A stretch of 64,000 nt of DNA, taken from NCBI GenBank assembly GCA_902386205.1, contig CABMIH010000058.1, positions 41,095 to 105,094 on the forward strand, written 5' to 3'. The stretch is from an uncultured archaeon (GTDB lineage: Archaea > Halobacteriota > Methanosarcinia > Methanosarcinales > Methanoperedenaceae). A model generated the notes under the pieces. That model was not told the origin of the DNA. It made no database searches and worked only from the letters and a program-made list of their open reading frames with translations. Below, in pieces: positions 51,405-61,422 of the stretch. A program made the position numbers and the translations under genes. Positions within the stretch are counted from its first letter, which is position 1; every line of letters starts with the position of its first letter.

Positions 51405-52010
51405 GTGAAGAAAGAAACTGAAGAGAAAAAAACAGAACCTGTTGCGAAGATCATAACACCTGAGGAAAGAAAAAGGTTGCAGATTGAAGGGATCAAGAAA
51501 ACAATGGTTCCGGCATTTATCGGCGCCGGATTTGCATTTTTGTTTTTCTGGATGCAGGATAAGATCGCCGGAAAACCCTGGTATTCCGTTTTCCTGTTAG
51601 TGGCACTTGTCTCTTATGGGATCCAGAAATTATTGTATCCTTCTCTTGGTGTAAAGGTCGAGGAATTCAAGACAATGGACTGGCTTGGCGTTGAAGTCTT
51701 AACTATCATTTTCTTAATGATCGTATGGATTCTTTTATTAAATGTCGGGACGCTTGACGTAACCGCTAACCCGGATATGATAAAGGTCGGAGTAGCTGAG
51801 GATGTGGTCGCGACGGTTTCAAGCAGTGGTGCAATAATAGCCGGGGCCACCGTAAATTTAACTGGCGAAGGCGTTAACATGAGCAACTTCACGGGAAAGG
51901 ATGGCATCGCATACTTTAATAAAGTTAATGCTACTGGTGCAGGAAACATAACGATATCGGCACGAATGACGGGCTACGGTAGCAAATACAAGAATATATC
52001 GTCAAGATAA
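51405..52010 (+). CDS. Membrane protein with exported Ig-like domain
   Basis: A 201-residue protein. A charged N-terminus (KKETEEKKTEPVAKI) leads to three hydrophobic segments (FIGAGFAFLFFWM, VFLLVALVSYGIQKLLY, VLTIIFLMIVWILLLNV), resembling the archaeal EMC6-like fold. The last 80 residues, with DGIAYFNKVNATGAGNITIS, look like a carboxypeptidase-regulatory or Ig-like domain outside the cell. The GTG start is used, six bases after argB. The EMC6 relation is tentative. Confidence 0.55.
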   Translation: MKKETEEKKTEPVAKIITPEERKRLQIEGIKKTMVPAFIGAGFAFLFFWMQDKIAGKPWYSVFLLVALVSYGIQKLLYPSLGVKVEEFKTMDWLGVEVLTIIFLMIVWILLLNVGTLDVTANPDMIKVGVAEDVVATVSSSGAIIAGATVNLTGEGVNMSNFTGKDGIAYFNKVNATGAGNITISARMTGYGSKYKNISSR

Positions 52011-52019
52011 AGGTACTGT

Positions 52020-53780
52020 ATGAGAATCGCTGTTTTAGACCGGGATAGGTGCCAGCCCAAGATGTGCGGCTTCCAATGCATAAAGTTCTGCCCCAGGGTG
52101 CGCACAGGGGATGAGACAATAAAAGAAGGGGAGGACGGAAAACCTGTAATCTCGGAAGAATTATGCGTCGGGTGCGGGATATGCGTTAAACGCTGCCCGT
52201 TTGAATCCATCATTATCATCGGCCTTCCGGAGAAACTTCTCGAACCCACCCACAGGTACGGCAAAAACGGTTTTGCCTTATATGGGCTTCCGGTTCCCAA
52301 TGCCGGGAAGGTGACCGGAATACTCGGGCCGAACGGGATAGGGAAAAGCACGGCGATAAATATTCTTTCAGGCACACTTAAACCCAACCTCGGAAAGGGC
52401 AGGATCGGATGGGATGAGATTCTTGAATATTATGCAGGCTCGACTCTCCATGATTATCTTGAAGGTGTATCAAAAGGAAAGATAAAGACCTCGCAGAAGC
52501 CACAGTATGTCGATATGATACCGAAGAAATTCAAAGGTAAAGTTTCCGAACTGTTGTCAAAAACCGATGAGCGGGGAATACTTAAAAACCTCATAATCCG
52601 GCTTGATATCCAGAACATTTACGAGCGCAGGATCGATGAATTAAGCGGCGGTGAGCTCCAGCGGGTGGCCCTGGCGGCGTGCGTGGCAAAGGATGCGGAT
52701 TTCTATTTCATAGATGAAATAAGCCCTTATCTTGATATTCACCAGCGAATAAATGCTGCGCATATTATCAGGGAGCTTGCCGAAAAAAAGGCTGTCATGG
52801 TAGTGGAACACGATCTTGCAATACTTGACCTCCTCGCAGATATAGTCCATTTGGCATACGGCACGCCTGGAGGTTACGGTGTCATAACCCATCCTAAAGG
52901 GGTCAGGGTTGGGATCAATGAATACCTGAAAGGTTTCTTGCGCGAGGAAAACGTGAGGATCCGGGCCGAAGCGATAGAATTCGAAGTTCATGCGCCGCAG
53001 GCTGCAAAGGAAATATCATCCCTTTTGAAATTCGGCCGTTTCCTGAAAAAATATGACGAAGGATTCGAACTTGAAGCTAAGGGGGGGGAAATAAGGAAAG
53101 GCGAGGTAACAGGGATCGTGGGACCAAACGGAATAGGCAAATCCACTTTTGTCAAGATACTTGCAGGAGAATTACAGCCAACAGAAGGGGAACTGACCCT
53201 GAATATCAAAGTTTCTTATAAACCCCAGTACATCAAAGCCGACGAACCTGTAGTGGTGGCTGACTTCCTGCGTTCCATAACCAGGCAATTCGATACCAGT
53301 TATTATGAGACCGAGATACTGCGGCCGCTTCAGCTTGAGCGGCTCCTTAAACAGAAGGTGAATGACCTTAGCGGCGGCGAACTGCAAAGAGTTGCGATAG
53401 CGGCATGTCTTTCACGTACAGCGGACCTTTATCTGCTTGATGAACCTTCGGCGCATCTTGATGTGGAACAGAGGGTGCTTGCCACGAAAGTCATCCGGCG
53501 GTTTGCAGAAAACAATAAAGTGAGCGCAATGGTGGTGGACCACGATATCTATATGATAGATATGCTTAGCGACGGCCTTCTTGTTTTTGAAGGGCAGCCC
53601 ATGGCCCGTGGTGAAGTTCATGGCCCGTTCAATATGCGTGAGGGCATGAACAGGTTCCTCAGGAACATAGGGATCACGTTCCGGCGTGATGAAGAAACCA
53701 AAAGACCCAGGGTGAATAAACCGGGTTCCCAGCTTGACCGTACCCAGAAGGCCGAAGGGGAATATTATTATATAAGTTAG
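52020..53780 (+). CDS. ABCE1/Rli1 ribosome recycling ATPase
   Basis: A 586-residue protein with the N-terminal Fe-S domain (CQPKMCGFQCIKFCPRV and LCVGCGICVKRCPFES), then two ABC modules: GPNGIGKST (twice) with LSGGELQRVALAA and LSGGELQRVAIAA signatures. Hinge and DEISPYLD/DEPSAHLD Walker B regions are intact. ABCE1 splits ribosomes after termination and is essential in archaea. It starts nine bases after the membrane protein gene. Confidence 0.95.
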   Translation: MRIAVLDRDRCQPKMCGFQCIKFCPRVRTGDETIKEGEDGKPVISEELCVGCGICVKRCPFESIIIIGLPEKLLEPTHRYGKNGFALYGLPVPNAGKVTGILGPNGIGKSTAINILSGTLKPNLGKGRIGWDEILEYYAGSTLHDYLEGVSKGKIKTSQKPQYVDMIPKKFKGKVSELLSKTDERGILKNLIIRLDIQNIYERRIDELSGGELQRVALAACVAKDADFYFIDEISPYLDIHQRINAAHIIRELAEKKAVMVVEHDLAILDLLADIVHLAYGTPGGYGVITHPKGVRVGINEYLKGFLREENVRIRAEAIEFEVHAPQAAKEISSLLKFGRFLKKYDEGFELEAKGGEIRKGEVTGIVGPNGIGKSTFVKILAGELQPTEGELTLNIKVSYKPQYIKADEPVVVADFLRSITRQFDTSYYETEILRPLQLERLLKQKVNDLSGGELQRVAIAACLSRTADLYLLDEPSAHLDVEQRVLATKVIRRFAENNKVSAMVVDHDIYMIDMLSDGLLVFEGQPMARGEVHGPFNMREGMNRFLRNIGITFRRDEETKRPRVNKPGSQLDRTQKAEGEYYYIS

Positions 53781-53883
53781 TCAAAATAATATTTTAAATT
53801 ATTAATTAATAATATTATTTTACGTATTTTTCATATTTCATAGTAACCTTTATATCTCATATAATTATTATTATTATTATAAC

Positions 53884-55521
53884 ATGAAGCGTTTTGCAGT
53901 CCTAATTCTAATATTTTATCTTGCAGGCCTGGCATCAGGAGCAACCTTCAGTCCTAATGATATCGAATGGGCAGCAGAAGTTAGTGCTAATCTTGGCAAA
54001 GGAGGAACTTTGACAAACGGAGATTATATGGTCAAAGCCGTGGAATTCCCCGCTCCTGTGCAGGGTCTAAAAGATATCAACGGGAACTGGGTGCCTGAAA
54101 CCGAGGTTGATCCGATGGTTTATATTGAGATATATAGAAAAGGTGTTCTCCTTAGAGAGTTTGTCCTGACCCCGCAGACTGAACCCTATATCGACCCGGA
54201 TTATGAAGTCAAGGTATCGGGTAAAAGTTACATGAGCCGGACCGCCAAGGAGTGGATACTTCAGTTCTATAGCCCCTCTGCAACTGTGTCTGTCCAGACA
54301 AGAGCAAAACCTAAACTTGAAGTCACAATAGCCACGGATAAGGGAGCATATACATCATATTCTGACAAGGCGATGACGGCAACAGTTACTGTAAAAAACA
54401 CTGGTGAAGCGTTCCTTAAAAATGTCGATGTCAGGCTTGATATAGGGGATTTGAAACTGCGCGGCGGGAGTATAGACCAGCTTCACCAGTTTTATTACAG
54501 GATGGACAAAGGTACGAGCCAGAGTTTTGAAGTTATACTCGTTGTTCCAGAACTCCTCGACCAGAAATCATACACGCTTAGCGCACAGGCAAAAGGTTAT
54601 GAAGTTAAGGACGCAGAATACAATGCTTCAGCGGTCCTGAATACCGTAACTGTCTCACCCAAACAGAATTATTTCACGATAAGCAAAGCGATAAAAGATA
54701 ACATGTACCTCCAGAATGCCGCAACTGTAAGGATCACTATAGGCAATGGGGGGATGTACGATATTCATGATATATATGTCAACGATAGCATGAATGAAAA
54801 TTTTGAGTTGACAGCAAATACTTCCTTCCAGCATTATATCGCTGTGCTCAAACCAGGAGGGGAATGGGGTACTACCTATTCCATTAAAGCTCTTTCTGCA
54901 AGCTTAACTGGTTTCCAAATCCCACCGTCGACCGCCCAGTTCACAGTTAATAACAAACAGTACAGCGTGTCATCGGCGGTAACCACGGTCGTGGTCAATG
55001 GCCCTAAAATAATCCTTAACAAGACCGTGGACAAGCCTGCCGTGAATATAAGCGAGGATGTAACAGTTACAGTGACCATAAAAAATGAGGGGAATATAGG
55101 CACGAAATTCGAAGCCAGGGATGAACTGCCTGAAGGCGTCAGCCTCGTAAGCGGTATAACTTCACTTACAAATTCTTCGGAACCCAATACAATCCAGGGA
55201 TTCAGTTATATCATACGAATGAATAAAGACGGGGAAATCCAGTTACCTGCTGTAGTGGCCAATTATACAGGTGTCGAGTACAGGGGGATTACAAAGGCAA
55301 GGATAAGTTCAGGCATGCCGGTTATCAATGTCACGGACCCGAGTAAAATCCCTCCGGCAGTCATAGACCCGGCCGCAAATCCGGGACCAACTTCACAGGC
55401 GACGGAACCTGTGCAGACAGCAGACACGCCGGCTCCCACATCAACCCCGGTAACACCGGGTTTTGATATTATTGTCACGGTCATGGTTTTGACAGTCGCA
55501 GCAATTCACAGGCGGAAATAA
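53884..55521 (+). CDS. Secreted surface protein with C-terminal PGF-type sorting signal
   Basis: A 545-residue exported protein. The signal peptide is at residues 1-20 (FAVLILIFYLAGLASGA). It has repeated beta-sandwich domains with CARDB/DUF11-like patterns (TVTVKNTGEAFLKNVDVRL, VTVTIKNEGNIGTKFEARDE), a Thr/Pro-rich stalk (near residues 495-520) and the end TPGFDIIVTVMVLTVAAI followed by HRRK. That end (PGF, hydrophobic run, basic tail) fits archaeosortase-processed surface proteins. TATA at about 53850 suggests a leader of only a few bases. Confidence 0.75.
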   Translation: MKRFAVLILIFYLAGLASGATFSPNDIEWAAEVSANLGKGGTLTNGDYMVKAVEFPAPVQGLKDINGNWVPETEVDPMVYIEIYRKGVLLREFVLTPQTEPYIDPDYEVKVSGKSYMSRTAKEWILQFYSPSATVSVQTRAKPKLEVTIATDKGAYTSYSDKAMTATVTVKNTGEAFLKNVDVRLDIGDLKLRGGSIDQLHQFYYRMDKGTSQSFEVILVVPELLDQKSYTLSAQAKGYEVKDAEYNASAVLNTVTVSPKQNYFTISKAIKDNMYLQNAATVRITIGNGGMYDIHDIYVNDSMNENFELTANTSFQHYIAVLKPGGEWGTTYSIKALSASLTGFQIPPSTAQFTVNNKQYSVSSAVTTVVVNGPKIILNKTVDKPAVNISEDVTVTVTIKNEGNIGTKFEARDELPEGVSLVSGITSLTNSSEPNTIQGFSYIIRMNKDGEIQLPAVVANYTGVEYRGITKARISSGMPVINVTDPSKIPPAVIDPAANPGPTSQATEPVQTADTPAPTSTPVTPGFDIIVTVMVLTVAAIHRRK

Positions 55522-55558
55522 TGAACAGTGAATTTCCTGATATTTGCAGCAGGTACGG

Positions 55559-56500
55559 ATGAGTTCAATCGTCCTGACCCACGGGGATTGCGACGGGATA
55601 TGTTCGGGGGCCATAGTAAAAAGCGCATTTCCTGATTCAAAGATATTTTTCACGAGTCCGGTGAGCCTTCTGGGCGATCTGAATGGCTTCTGCGAAACAT
55701 ATGATAACATCGTGATCTGCGATATTGCGATAGACGAGAAGACGTACTCTGAACTGAAAAAAAAATTAAATAAGCTTGCTGAAAAATCAACTGTTATTTA
55801 CATAGATCACCATCCATTTCCTGAAAAAAAATATAGTGCGGATTGGTTCTATCATGATACATGCTCATCTTCAGAGATGGCATACCGGATTTTATCGAAA
55901 AAATTGAACCGTGATATGAGACGCGTGGCTATATACGGCGCTATCGGGGAGTTCGCCGAAACATCTGTGATAAAAAAATGGGAGAATGACTGGGATAAGA
56001 GAACGCTTTATTTTTTTGCCGGAATGCTCGTTCAGGGGATAATCGAGGCTGGAAGGGATTACGATTATAAAAGGAATATTTTGAATTCGCTTTCCTGGGA
56101 CATGCCGCCCCCGGAGATAGAGGGACTTATGGATTCGGCTGTTATTGCCTCGCGGAAGGAAGAACATATCAGGGAACTTGTGAGGCAAAAAGTCGTGAAA
56201 TTAAAGAACCTCGCCTATGTTATCGATGTTAACGGGTATATGTCAAAGGCGGCGATCTATGCCGCTTCGTATGGTAATTCCCATGTGGGGGTGTCATGCG
56301 AGTACAGGGCGCATAAGCATGTTTATGACCTCAGCATCCGCCCCCGCGGGTGCGAGGTGGATCTGAATTCCCTGCTGCGTTGCGTGGCCGTGAATCACGG
56401 CGGGACCGGGGGAGGCCACCCGTTTGCAGGAGGTGCGCGCATACCAAGAAAGCACCTGGAAGCTTTTTTATACGACCTGGATGATGCTTTAGGCTCATGA
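55559..56500 (+). CDS. DHH family phosphoesterase (RecJ/NrnA-like)
   Basis: A 313-residue soluble protein. The first motif is LTHGDCDGICSGA, then NIVICDIAID and YIDHHPFPEKK (the DHH motif), and the C-terminal DHHA1-type RNA/DNA-binding end GGTGGGHPFAGGARI. These bind two metals and hydrolyse phosphodiesters in short nucleic acids or cyclic dinucleotides. The frame opens at TTG 55544; I prefer ATG 55559. It may be a RecJ-like exonuclease; the substrate is unknown. Confidence 0.85.
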   Translation: MSSIVLTHGDCDGICSGAIVKSAFPDSKIFFTSPVSLLGDLNGFCETYDNIVICDIAIDEKTYSELKKKLNKLAEKSTVIYIDHHPFPEKKYSADWFYHDTCSSSEMAYRILSKKLNRDMRRVAIYGAIGEFAETSVIKKWENDWDKRTLYFFAGMLVQGIIEAGRDYDYKRNILNSLSWDMPPPEIEGLMDSAVIASRKEEHIRELVRQKVVKLKNLAYVIDVNGYMSKAAIYAASYGNSHVGVSCEYRAHKHVYDLSIRPRGCEVDLNSLLRCVAVNHGGTGGGHPFAGGARIPRKHLEAFLYDLDDALGS

Positions 56501-56668
56501 ATGACCGATAAAAAGTAAAGGAAATGCGAATTTTAGGTCTGGCGGATTACTGTTTCGAATTGACCACGGCCATAACCCGCTTTGGAAGGTTGGGGTGGGA
56601 TGAGAACATTTCAAGACGTAATGTTGGGTTTGCCTGAGGCTCTACAGCAGCTTCAAGCAACCGAAAGA

Positions 56669-56703
56669 TTTAATAACCACATTACATCATTATTATTATG
56701 ATG
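56669..56703 (+). promoter_or_regulatory. Promoter of the giant cytochrome gene
   Basis: CCGAAAG (BRE-like) and TTTAATAA (56669-56676) form a good archaeal promoter, with predicted initiation around 56697-56702. The start site lies inside an inverted repeat, CATCAT-7-ATGATG (56685-56703). No other gene is visible in the gap 56501-56697. Confidence 0.5.
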
Positions 56704-56760
56704 ATAAAAAAAGAGGAAAAACGCAAAAATGATTCGAGAAGAGTAAAAAATGAGAAGTAA
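56698..56760 (+). CDS. Possible leaderless upstream ORF of 20 codons
   Basis: ATG at 56698, at the predicted transcription start, opens a short frame, MMIKKEEKRKNDSRRVKNEK, that stops at 56758-56760. This is 8-11 bases past the ATG of the giant cytochrome (56750), in a different frame. It could couple translation or act as a leader peptide. The peptide is basic and not recognisable; it may be chance. Confidence 0.25.
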   Translation: MMIKKEEKRKNDSRRVKNEK

Positions 56761-59700
56761 CTGTAAATCAAAACGCTACCGATGTATTATATATGTATTT
56801 TTTATTCTTTGGTCTTTGGCGTTTGTAATGTTTAATTCAACTGATGCAGCCGTATGTGCCGACTGTCATTTATTATACGGTGTGGCTGTAAATTCCTCGA
56901 AACATAATCAGATCATTAATGCAAGCCCCAACGGAATGTTCCTTGAAGACTATGGGAAAAACAACCCGGTCTCAGCTTCACTTCTGGGAAAAGCAATAAA
57001 ATTCGTGGAAATCGGCTCAAGCACAAATTCAAAATCTCCTGCAACAGTTACGATACCTTACAGAGATGATGAACTCGAAGGAATGGATGAAAGCAGCCTG
57101 GTAATTTACCACTGGAATGGCGCTTCGTGGGAGACACTGGCTACAACGGTGGACACTGCAAACAACAAACTCACAGCAATCACAACCTCTTTTTCACCAT
57201 TCGGTGTTTCAGCAACAGGTGGCAACCAGACCATTCGAGTCGCAACCAACAGATATTCTGTTTGGGCCCCTTATAATACATCCAAGAAAACAGGCTATGA
57301 TGCGGATAATAGCTCCTTTACCTTCACCGCAGGCGCGCTGGTGATGGATGCAAATGGTTCTGCTCTTAATAATACATTAGTAAATTTTTATATTTACAGC
57401 GGAAATGGCAGTTTAAAACAGTCCGGAAGCATTTCTACAAATAAAAATGGCATCGCCTTTTATCCTTATAACACTTTCAATGACTTCAACTCATATGAAG
57501 ACGGTAACTACGGTCTCTGGAACGTCACAGCAGAAATAGAAAGCAATCCAGTCATAAGAAGTACAGCTTATCTTAATATCAGCATATTAGGCGGTGTAAA
57601 TGGCACAAATCTCACTGGCCAAACCTCCAAAGGCGGCAGAGGCTGCACCAGTAGCTCTGGCACTAATATGAGACCTCTGTGCCATAATAACGCCAGCATG
57701 TCCACGAAACTTAACAGTTCGCCCAGGTCGCCATACTCTAACAACTTTGGCATAAATAACACGAGAAGCATGGCTTACGGTGCGCATTTGGGCCATACCC
57801 CTGCGGGCCATTATATTTATGACCAAAACTCAAGCTTTTGCTCTTTGTGTCATGTAGGCTTGGATAAATATCCAATTGATCCGAACATCAATGTTACATG
57901 GGGTGTGCATACTACTGTAACTTGCTTGGACTGTCACCCGAATCCTGGAAAATGGCCAATCACTATAAAAAGCTGCTACGATGCCAGCTGCCATCCCCGG
58001 CGCAATAATAACTTATCAAACATTTCTACGCTTGCTACCATCGTGGCTTCAGATGGTATAACTCTCATAACCAATGTAAGCATTTATTCTACAACAAATG
58101 GCTCAACAGTAATCCCGCTCTCTGTACATAACGGTTCACAATGGAGCAACACCACAGGTATACCGTGCTGGATATGTCATGGACCGGCGCATAACATTAC
58201 AAAACCTGATCCGCTGCCTGCAAATACGAACGATATTACTGAGGGCAGCCAGTGCACATCCTGTCATGATGCATATAAGCCCCACAACAACAGCGTGAAC
58301 TGCACCATATGCCACAGTCAGGATTCACACTTGATTAGGGTGTTTGCCCAGAATGCCACTTATATTAATGGAAGTACTTCTGCTTACAGAGGCAACTGCA
58401 CAAACTGCCACCAGAATTCGGCCTTTTTAACCTCATTGTTACTACAGCCACGGGCAGGTTCATATGATATAGCCATTAATCCAGCTCCGCAGATTCCAAA
58501 ACCTTTGACCCACGGAGCTGCAAACGCAGGCAATAGATGGAATCAAACCCCGGGTTACTGGATAAGCGGAATTGATGGCAGCGCACAAAAATCAGCATGC
58601 CTCTATTGCCACGGCATAACCCTGCACAATTCCACTGCTTTGGGCAGATCTTCTTTGTCAAAAGGTAGCAACATGGTCAACTCTCCAATCTCCACAAGCA
58701 CTTCTTGGTGTGTTTTATGCCACTGGCAGGGCTATTCAAGCGGAGCCAATACCTATTATGATACAGTTAATGCCTTTTATTTTCCCAATGAACCGTTGTT
58801 GGTCCCCCCTGAGATTACTGGAAATGCTACCTATGGGAATTATTCGAGTAATACTGCTTATTACAACCATAGCAATGAAACCAAAGATGATGCTTCCTGC
58901 GCGAATTGCCATGGTGGCCTGACCTCAACTAATATAACAGGATTCATGCACAACGTGGCCATAGGCGGACCCAATTGTATTAATTGCCACGATGCCGGAG
59001 GAATTGCACAAAACGAAGTAAGTTTTTTCGCTCTCAACAATACTGACTCGGTGCATTATGATCTGAATGTCATCACTTCAACTTCCAATAGTGCCAACAA
59101 CTCACGCTGCTGGGCATGCCACGGAGATGGTAACGGAAGTGAAAGCGCACAGCCCACAGACAGGCATCCTTCCAACTACAATACACCAAAGAATTGCAGT
59201 AACAATAATTGTCATTCCCTTTCGCAATCCCGATACAACGAGACAATGATATATTCACACTTTAAGAATGCAAGCTTGAATAATAATCCGAACAACAATA
59301 CGAATTATAATATAACCGTAAGTGAGCAATGCCAGAATTGCCATATAAACAGTATCGTGACGGATGATGGTAATTCTAACATGGCAATGGTTTCGCATTA
59401 CGCTTCAAAGAAAGATCTGGTAGATTCTTTTAATTGCGTTTATTGCCATCTCGATAAAGATAATAGTGAATCCTGGGGAAATGCAACCCTGATAAATAAG
59501 GATAGAGAGGGAACTATCGAGACAAATAGAGAAAATAATAATCTTACCCTCTCTGAAGGACAGGCAATTTATCTTGGCGAGGGTTACTCCCTAAAATTGA
59601 TGGAAATATCAGCATTAAGAGGAGATGCTCTTATGCAGATCCTGAATAAAGGCAATATTGTGGATCAGGTAATGGTTCATAAGGGTACCCCCTACACTTA

Positions 59701-61303
59701 CGAGAGGGAGATAAAGATTGATAATGCAACATTCAAGACGCCGGCAGTTACAATTAACATAAGTTCCATCTTTACGGGCATAAAAGACAGCCTCATCAAA
59801 TTCGAAGCATACAGGCCGAGAAAGATCCATACTGAAAAGGAAAGCAAGAACATCGCCTGCTTTGCCTGCCATCTGTACCGGTATTCTAATGAAAAAGAAC
59901 GGTATAAGGTTATAGACAGGGAAGCAGATGATAACGGGCGGGATATAATCTATTATACCAATGTGTTACTTGACCATAAATTAGAAAATAAGAGTAAAAT
60001 TTACTTTATCGATGAGGATTATGTGTTTGGTCAGCTTGGTATCATGGATAAGTTCATTTCAGTCCCAACTTATCAGAAATATCTGGAAGATGGACAGATA
60101 TGGCAGATCGCTGACAGGTATTCTTTGAAATTCAGGGCATCCAGTACTGACAGGCAGGCATGGCTTGAATTCAGGATCGATAATAAAACGGTCGAGGACG
60201 AAGTCGTAACTGCAGGCTCATTGTTTGATTACTACACAGATATCAGGTACAAAGAATACACGGATACAAATACGACTATTTTTACTTCAAATATTTCATC
60301 CGTATTCCTGGGACGGAACGACTTTATCATTCTCAAGGATTCAGAACTCCTTTCGATTCAGATTTTAAAGACCAGAGCTAACCTGACCCTGTTCGGGTAC
60401 AATGGAAGCTGGCTGCATCCCGGCTACAGGTTCACGCTTGGAAAAATACCTTCAAACCTCCATGTTCCTAACCTGTTTGATGATCAGAGGAACTGGGCAG
60501 ATTGCGTAGGATGCCATGATACATCAAAGGACCTCAGGATCACGCAAATCGATGCTATTTCATCAAGGCTCGGAAAACATTCTATTTTAAATGCTGCAGC
60601 ACCTGAAAAATCCTTTATGTCTGACGGCATTGATAAGGCATGTCTTGCCTGCCATTTTGAAGGAATAGAGCCCGTTACGCATTCACCTACATACCTTACT
60701 CCAAGAAATTGCACATCATGCCACGTTTACCAGATAGAACCATTCTACGGTGCAAAAAACATAAGTGATGAGCCCCATAGTTCCCTTCCAGGTTGTGAAT
60801 CCTGCCACACCAGTGGATCGCACATCATAATAAGACCAACAGTTTCCCCTGCTATAGATTCTGCTGCGCTGTCCAAGTCCCAGATTAAGAAAGGTGAGAT
60901 CGTTGAGCTAATCGCCAAGGCGAAAGCCGGATATGCCATGAAGATAAGGTCGGTTGAGTATTTTATTGATACAAAAGGTACCGCAGGAAATGGAATACCT
61001 CTTAAACCCGTTGATGGAGCTTTTGACTCACAGGCCGAACAAGTAGCTGTAAACATTAGTACGGGAAATATCTCAACAGGGGCGCACATAATTTATATCC
61101 ATGCAATGGAAAGAACAAACAGGTGGAGTGACTATTATTCTGTAAACTTTTCGATAATATCAAACGACCCGGGCGGCGTTCAGCCATTCCAGAGGATATC
61201 ATCCTTAATTAAGAGAATTCCGGCATTTAACGGGATTTTTATGCTAATCTCTATAATAGTTACATATATTCTCATCTTAAATCGTGGCAGGCGTGCAAAA
61301 TAA
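56750..61303 (+). CDS. Giant multiheme c-type cytochrome with S-layer domains
   Basis: A 1517-residue exported protein. A signal/anchor segment lies at residues 12-33, and a C-terminal membrane helix (IFMLISIIVTYILIL) ends in NRGRRAK. I count 19 CXXCH sites (the first is CADCH at 36-40), two CX4CH (C409...C414-H415; C816...C821-H822) and a possible CX11CH (C299...C311-H312), so 21-22 hemes. Residues about 930-1035 (EGYSLKLMEIS, then VDQVMVHKGTPYTYEREI) and about 1057-1237 resemble Methanosarcina-type S-layer domains; these lie between heme clusters. The protein probably threads electrons through the S-layer during methane oxidation. Many N-x-S/T sites are present. Confidence 0.88.
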   Translation: MRSNCKSKRYRCIIYVFFILWSLAFVMFNSTDAAVCADCHLLYGVAVNSSKHNQIINASPNGMFLEDYGKNNPVSASLLGKAIKFVEIGSSTNSKSPATVTIPYRDDELEGMDESSLVIYHWNGASWETLATTVDTANNKLTAITTSFSPFGVSATGGNQTIRVATNRYSVWAPYNTSKKTGYDADNSSFTFTAGALVMDANGSALNNTLVNFYIYSGNGSLKQSGSISTNKNGIAFYPYNTFNDFNSYEDGNYGLWNVTAEIESNPVIRSTAYLNISILGGVNGTNLTGQTSKGGRGCTSSSGTNMRPLCHNNASMSTKLNSSPRSPYSNNFGINNTRSMAYGAHLGHTPAGHYIYDQNSSFCSLCHVGLDKYPIDPNINVTWGVHTTVTCLDCHPNPGKWPITIKSCYDASCHPRRNNNLSNISTLATIVASDGITLITNVSIYSTTNGSTVIPLSVHNGSQWSNTTGIPCWICHGPAHNITKPDPLPANTNDITEGSQCTSCHDAYKPHNNSVNCTICHSQDSHLIRVFAQNATYINGSTSAYRGNCTNCHQNSAFLTSLLLQPRAGSYDIAINPAPQIPKPLTHGAANAGNRWNQTPGYWISGIDGSAQKSACLYCHGITLHNSTALGRSSLSKGSNMVNSPISTSTSWCVLCHWQGYSSGANTYYDTVNAFYFPNEPLLVPPEITGNATYGNYSSNTAYYNHSNETKDDASCANCHGGLTSTNITGFMHNVAIGGPNCINCHDAGGIAQNEVSFFALNNTDSVHYDLNVITSTSNSANNSRCWACHGDGNGSESAQPTDRHPSNYNTPKNCSNNNCHSLSQSRYNETMIYSHFKNASLNNNPNNNTNYNITVSEQCQNCHINSIVTDDGNSNMAMVSHYASKKDLVDSFNCVYCHLDKDNSESWGNATLINKDREGTIETNRENNNLTLSEGQAIYLGEGYSLKLMEISALRGDALMQILNKGNIVDQVMVHKGTPYTYEREIKIDNATFKTPAVTINISSIFTGIKDSLIKFEAYRPRKIHTEKESKNIACFACHLYRYSNEKERYKVIDREADDNGRDIIYYTNVLLDHKLENKSKIYFIDEDYVFGQLGIMDKFISVPTYQKYLEDGQIWQIADRYSLKFRASSTDRQAWLEFRIDNKTVEDEVVTAGSLFDYYTDIRYKEYTDTNTTIFTSNISSVFLGRNDFIILKDSELLSIQILKTRANLTLFGYNGSWLHPGYRFTLGKIPSNLHVPNLFDDQRNWADCVGCHDTSKDLRITQIDAISSRLGKHSILNAAAPEKSFMSDGIDKACLACHFEGIEPVTHSPTYLTPRNCTSCHVYQIEPFYGAKNISDEPHSSLPGCESCHTSGSHIIIRPTVSPAIDSAALSKSQIKKGEIVELIAKAKAGYAMKIRSVEYFIDTKGTAGNGIPLKPVDGAFDSQAEQVAVNISTGNISTGAHIIYIHAMERTNRWSDYYSVNFSIISNDPGGVQPFQRISSLIKRIPAFNGIFMLISIIVTYILILNRGRRAK

Positions 61304-61422
61304 AAATAAAATTTGTTTACATCAAACCTTAGAAGGCAAAAAGAAGACAGCCCCGTTGATTGCAACGATATTCATCCTCTAATACATTCCAAAAATCCCG
61401 CTCATAGAACATCATGGTAATA

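Noticed and set aside
53862..53880. ATT trinucleotide run before the PGF-type surface protein
   Set aside because: Short AT microsatellite in a promoter; too short to be called a functional repeat.
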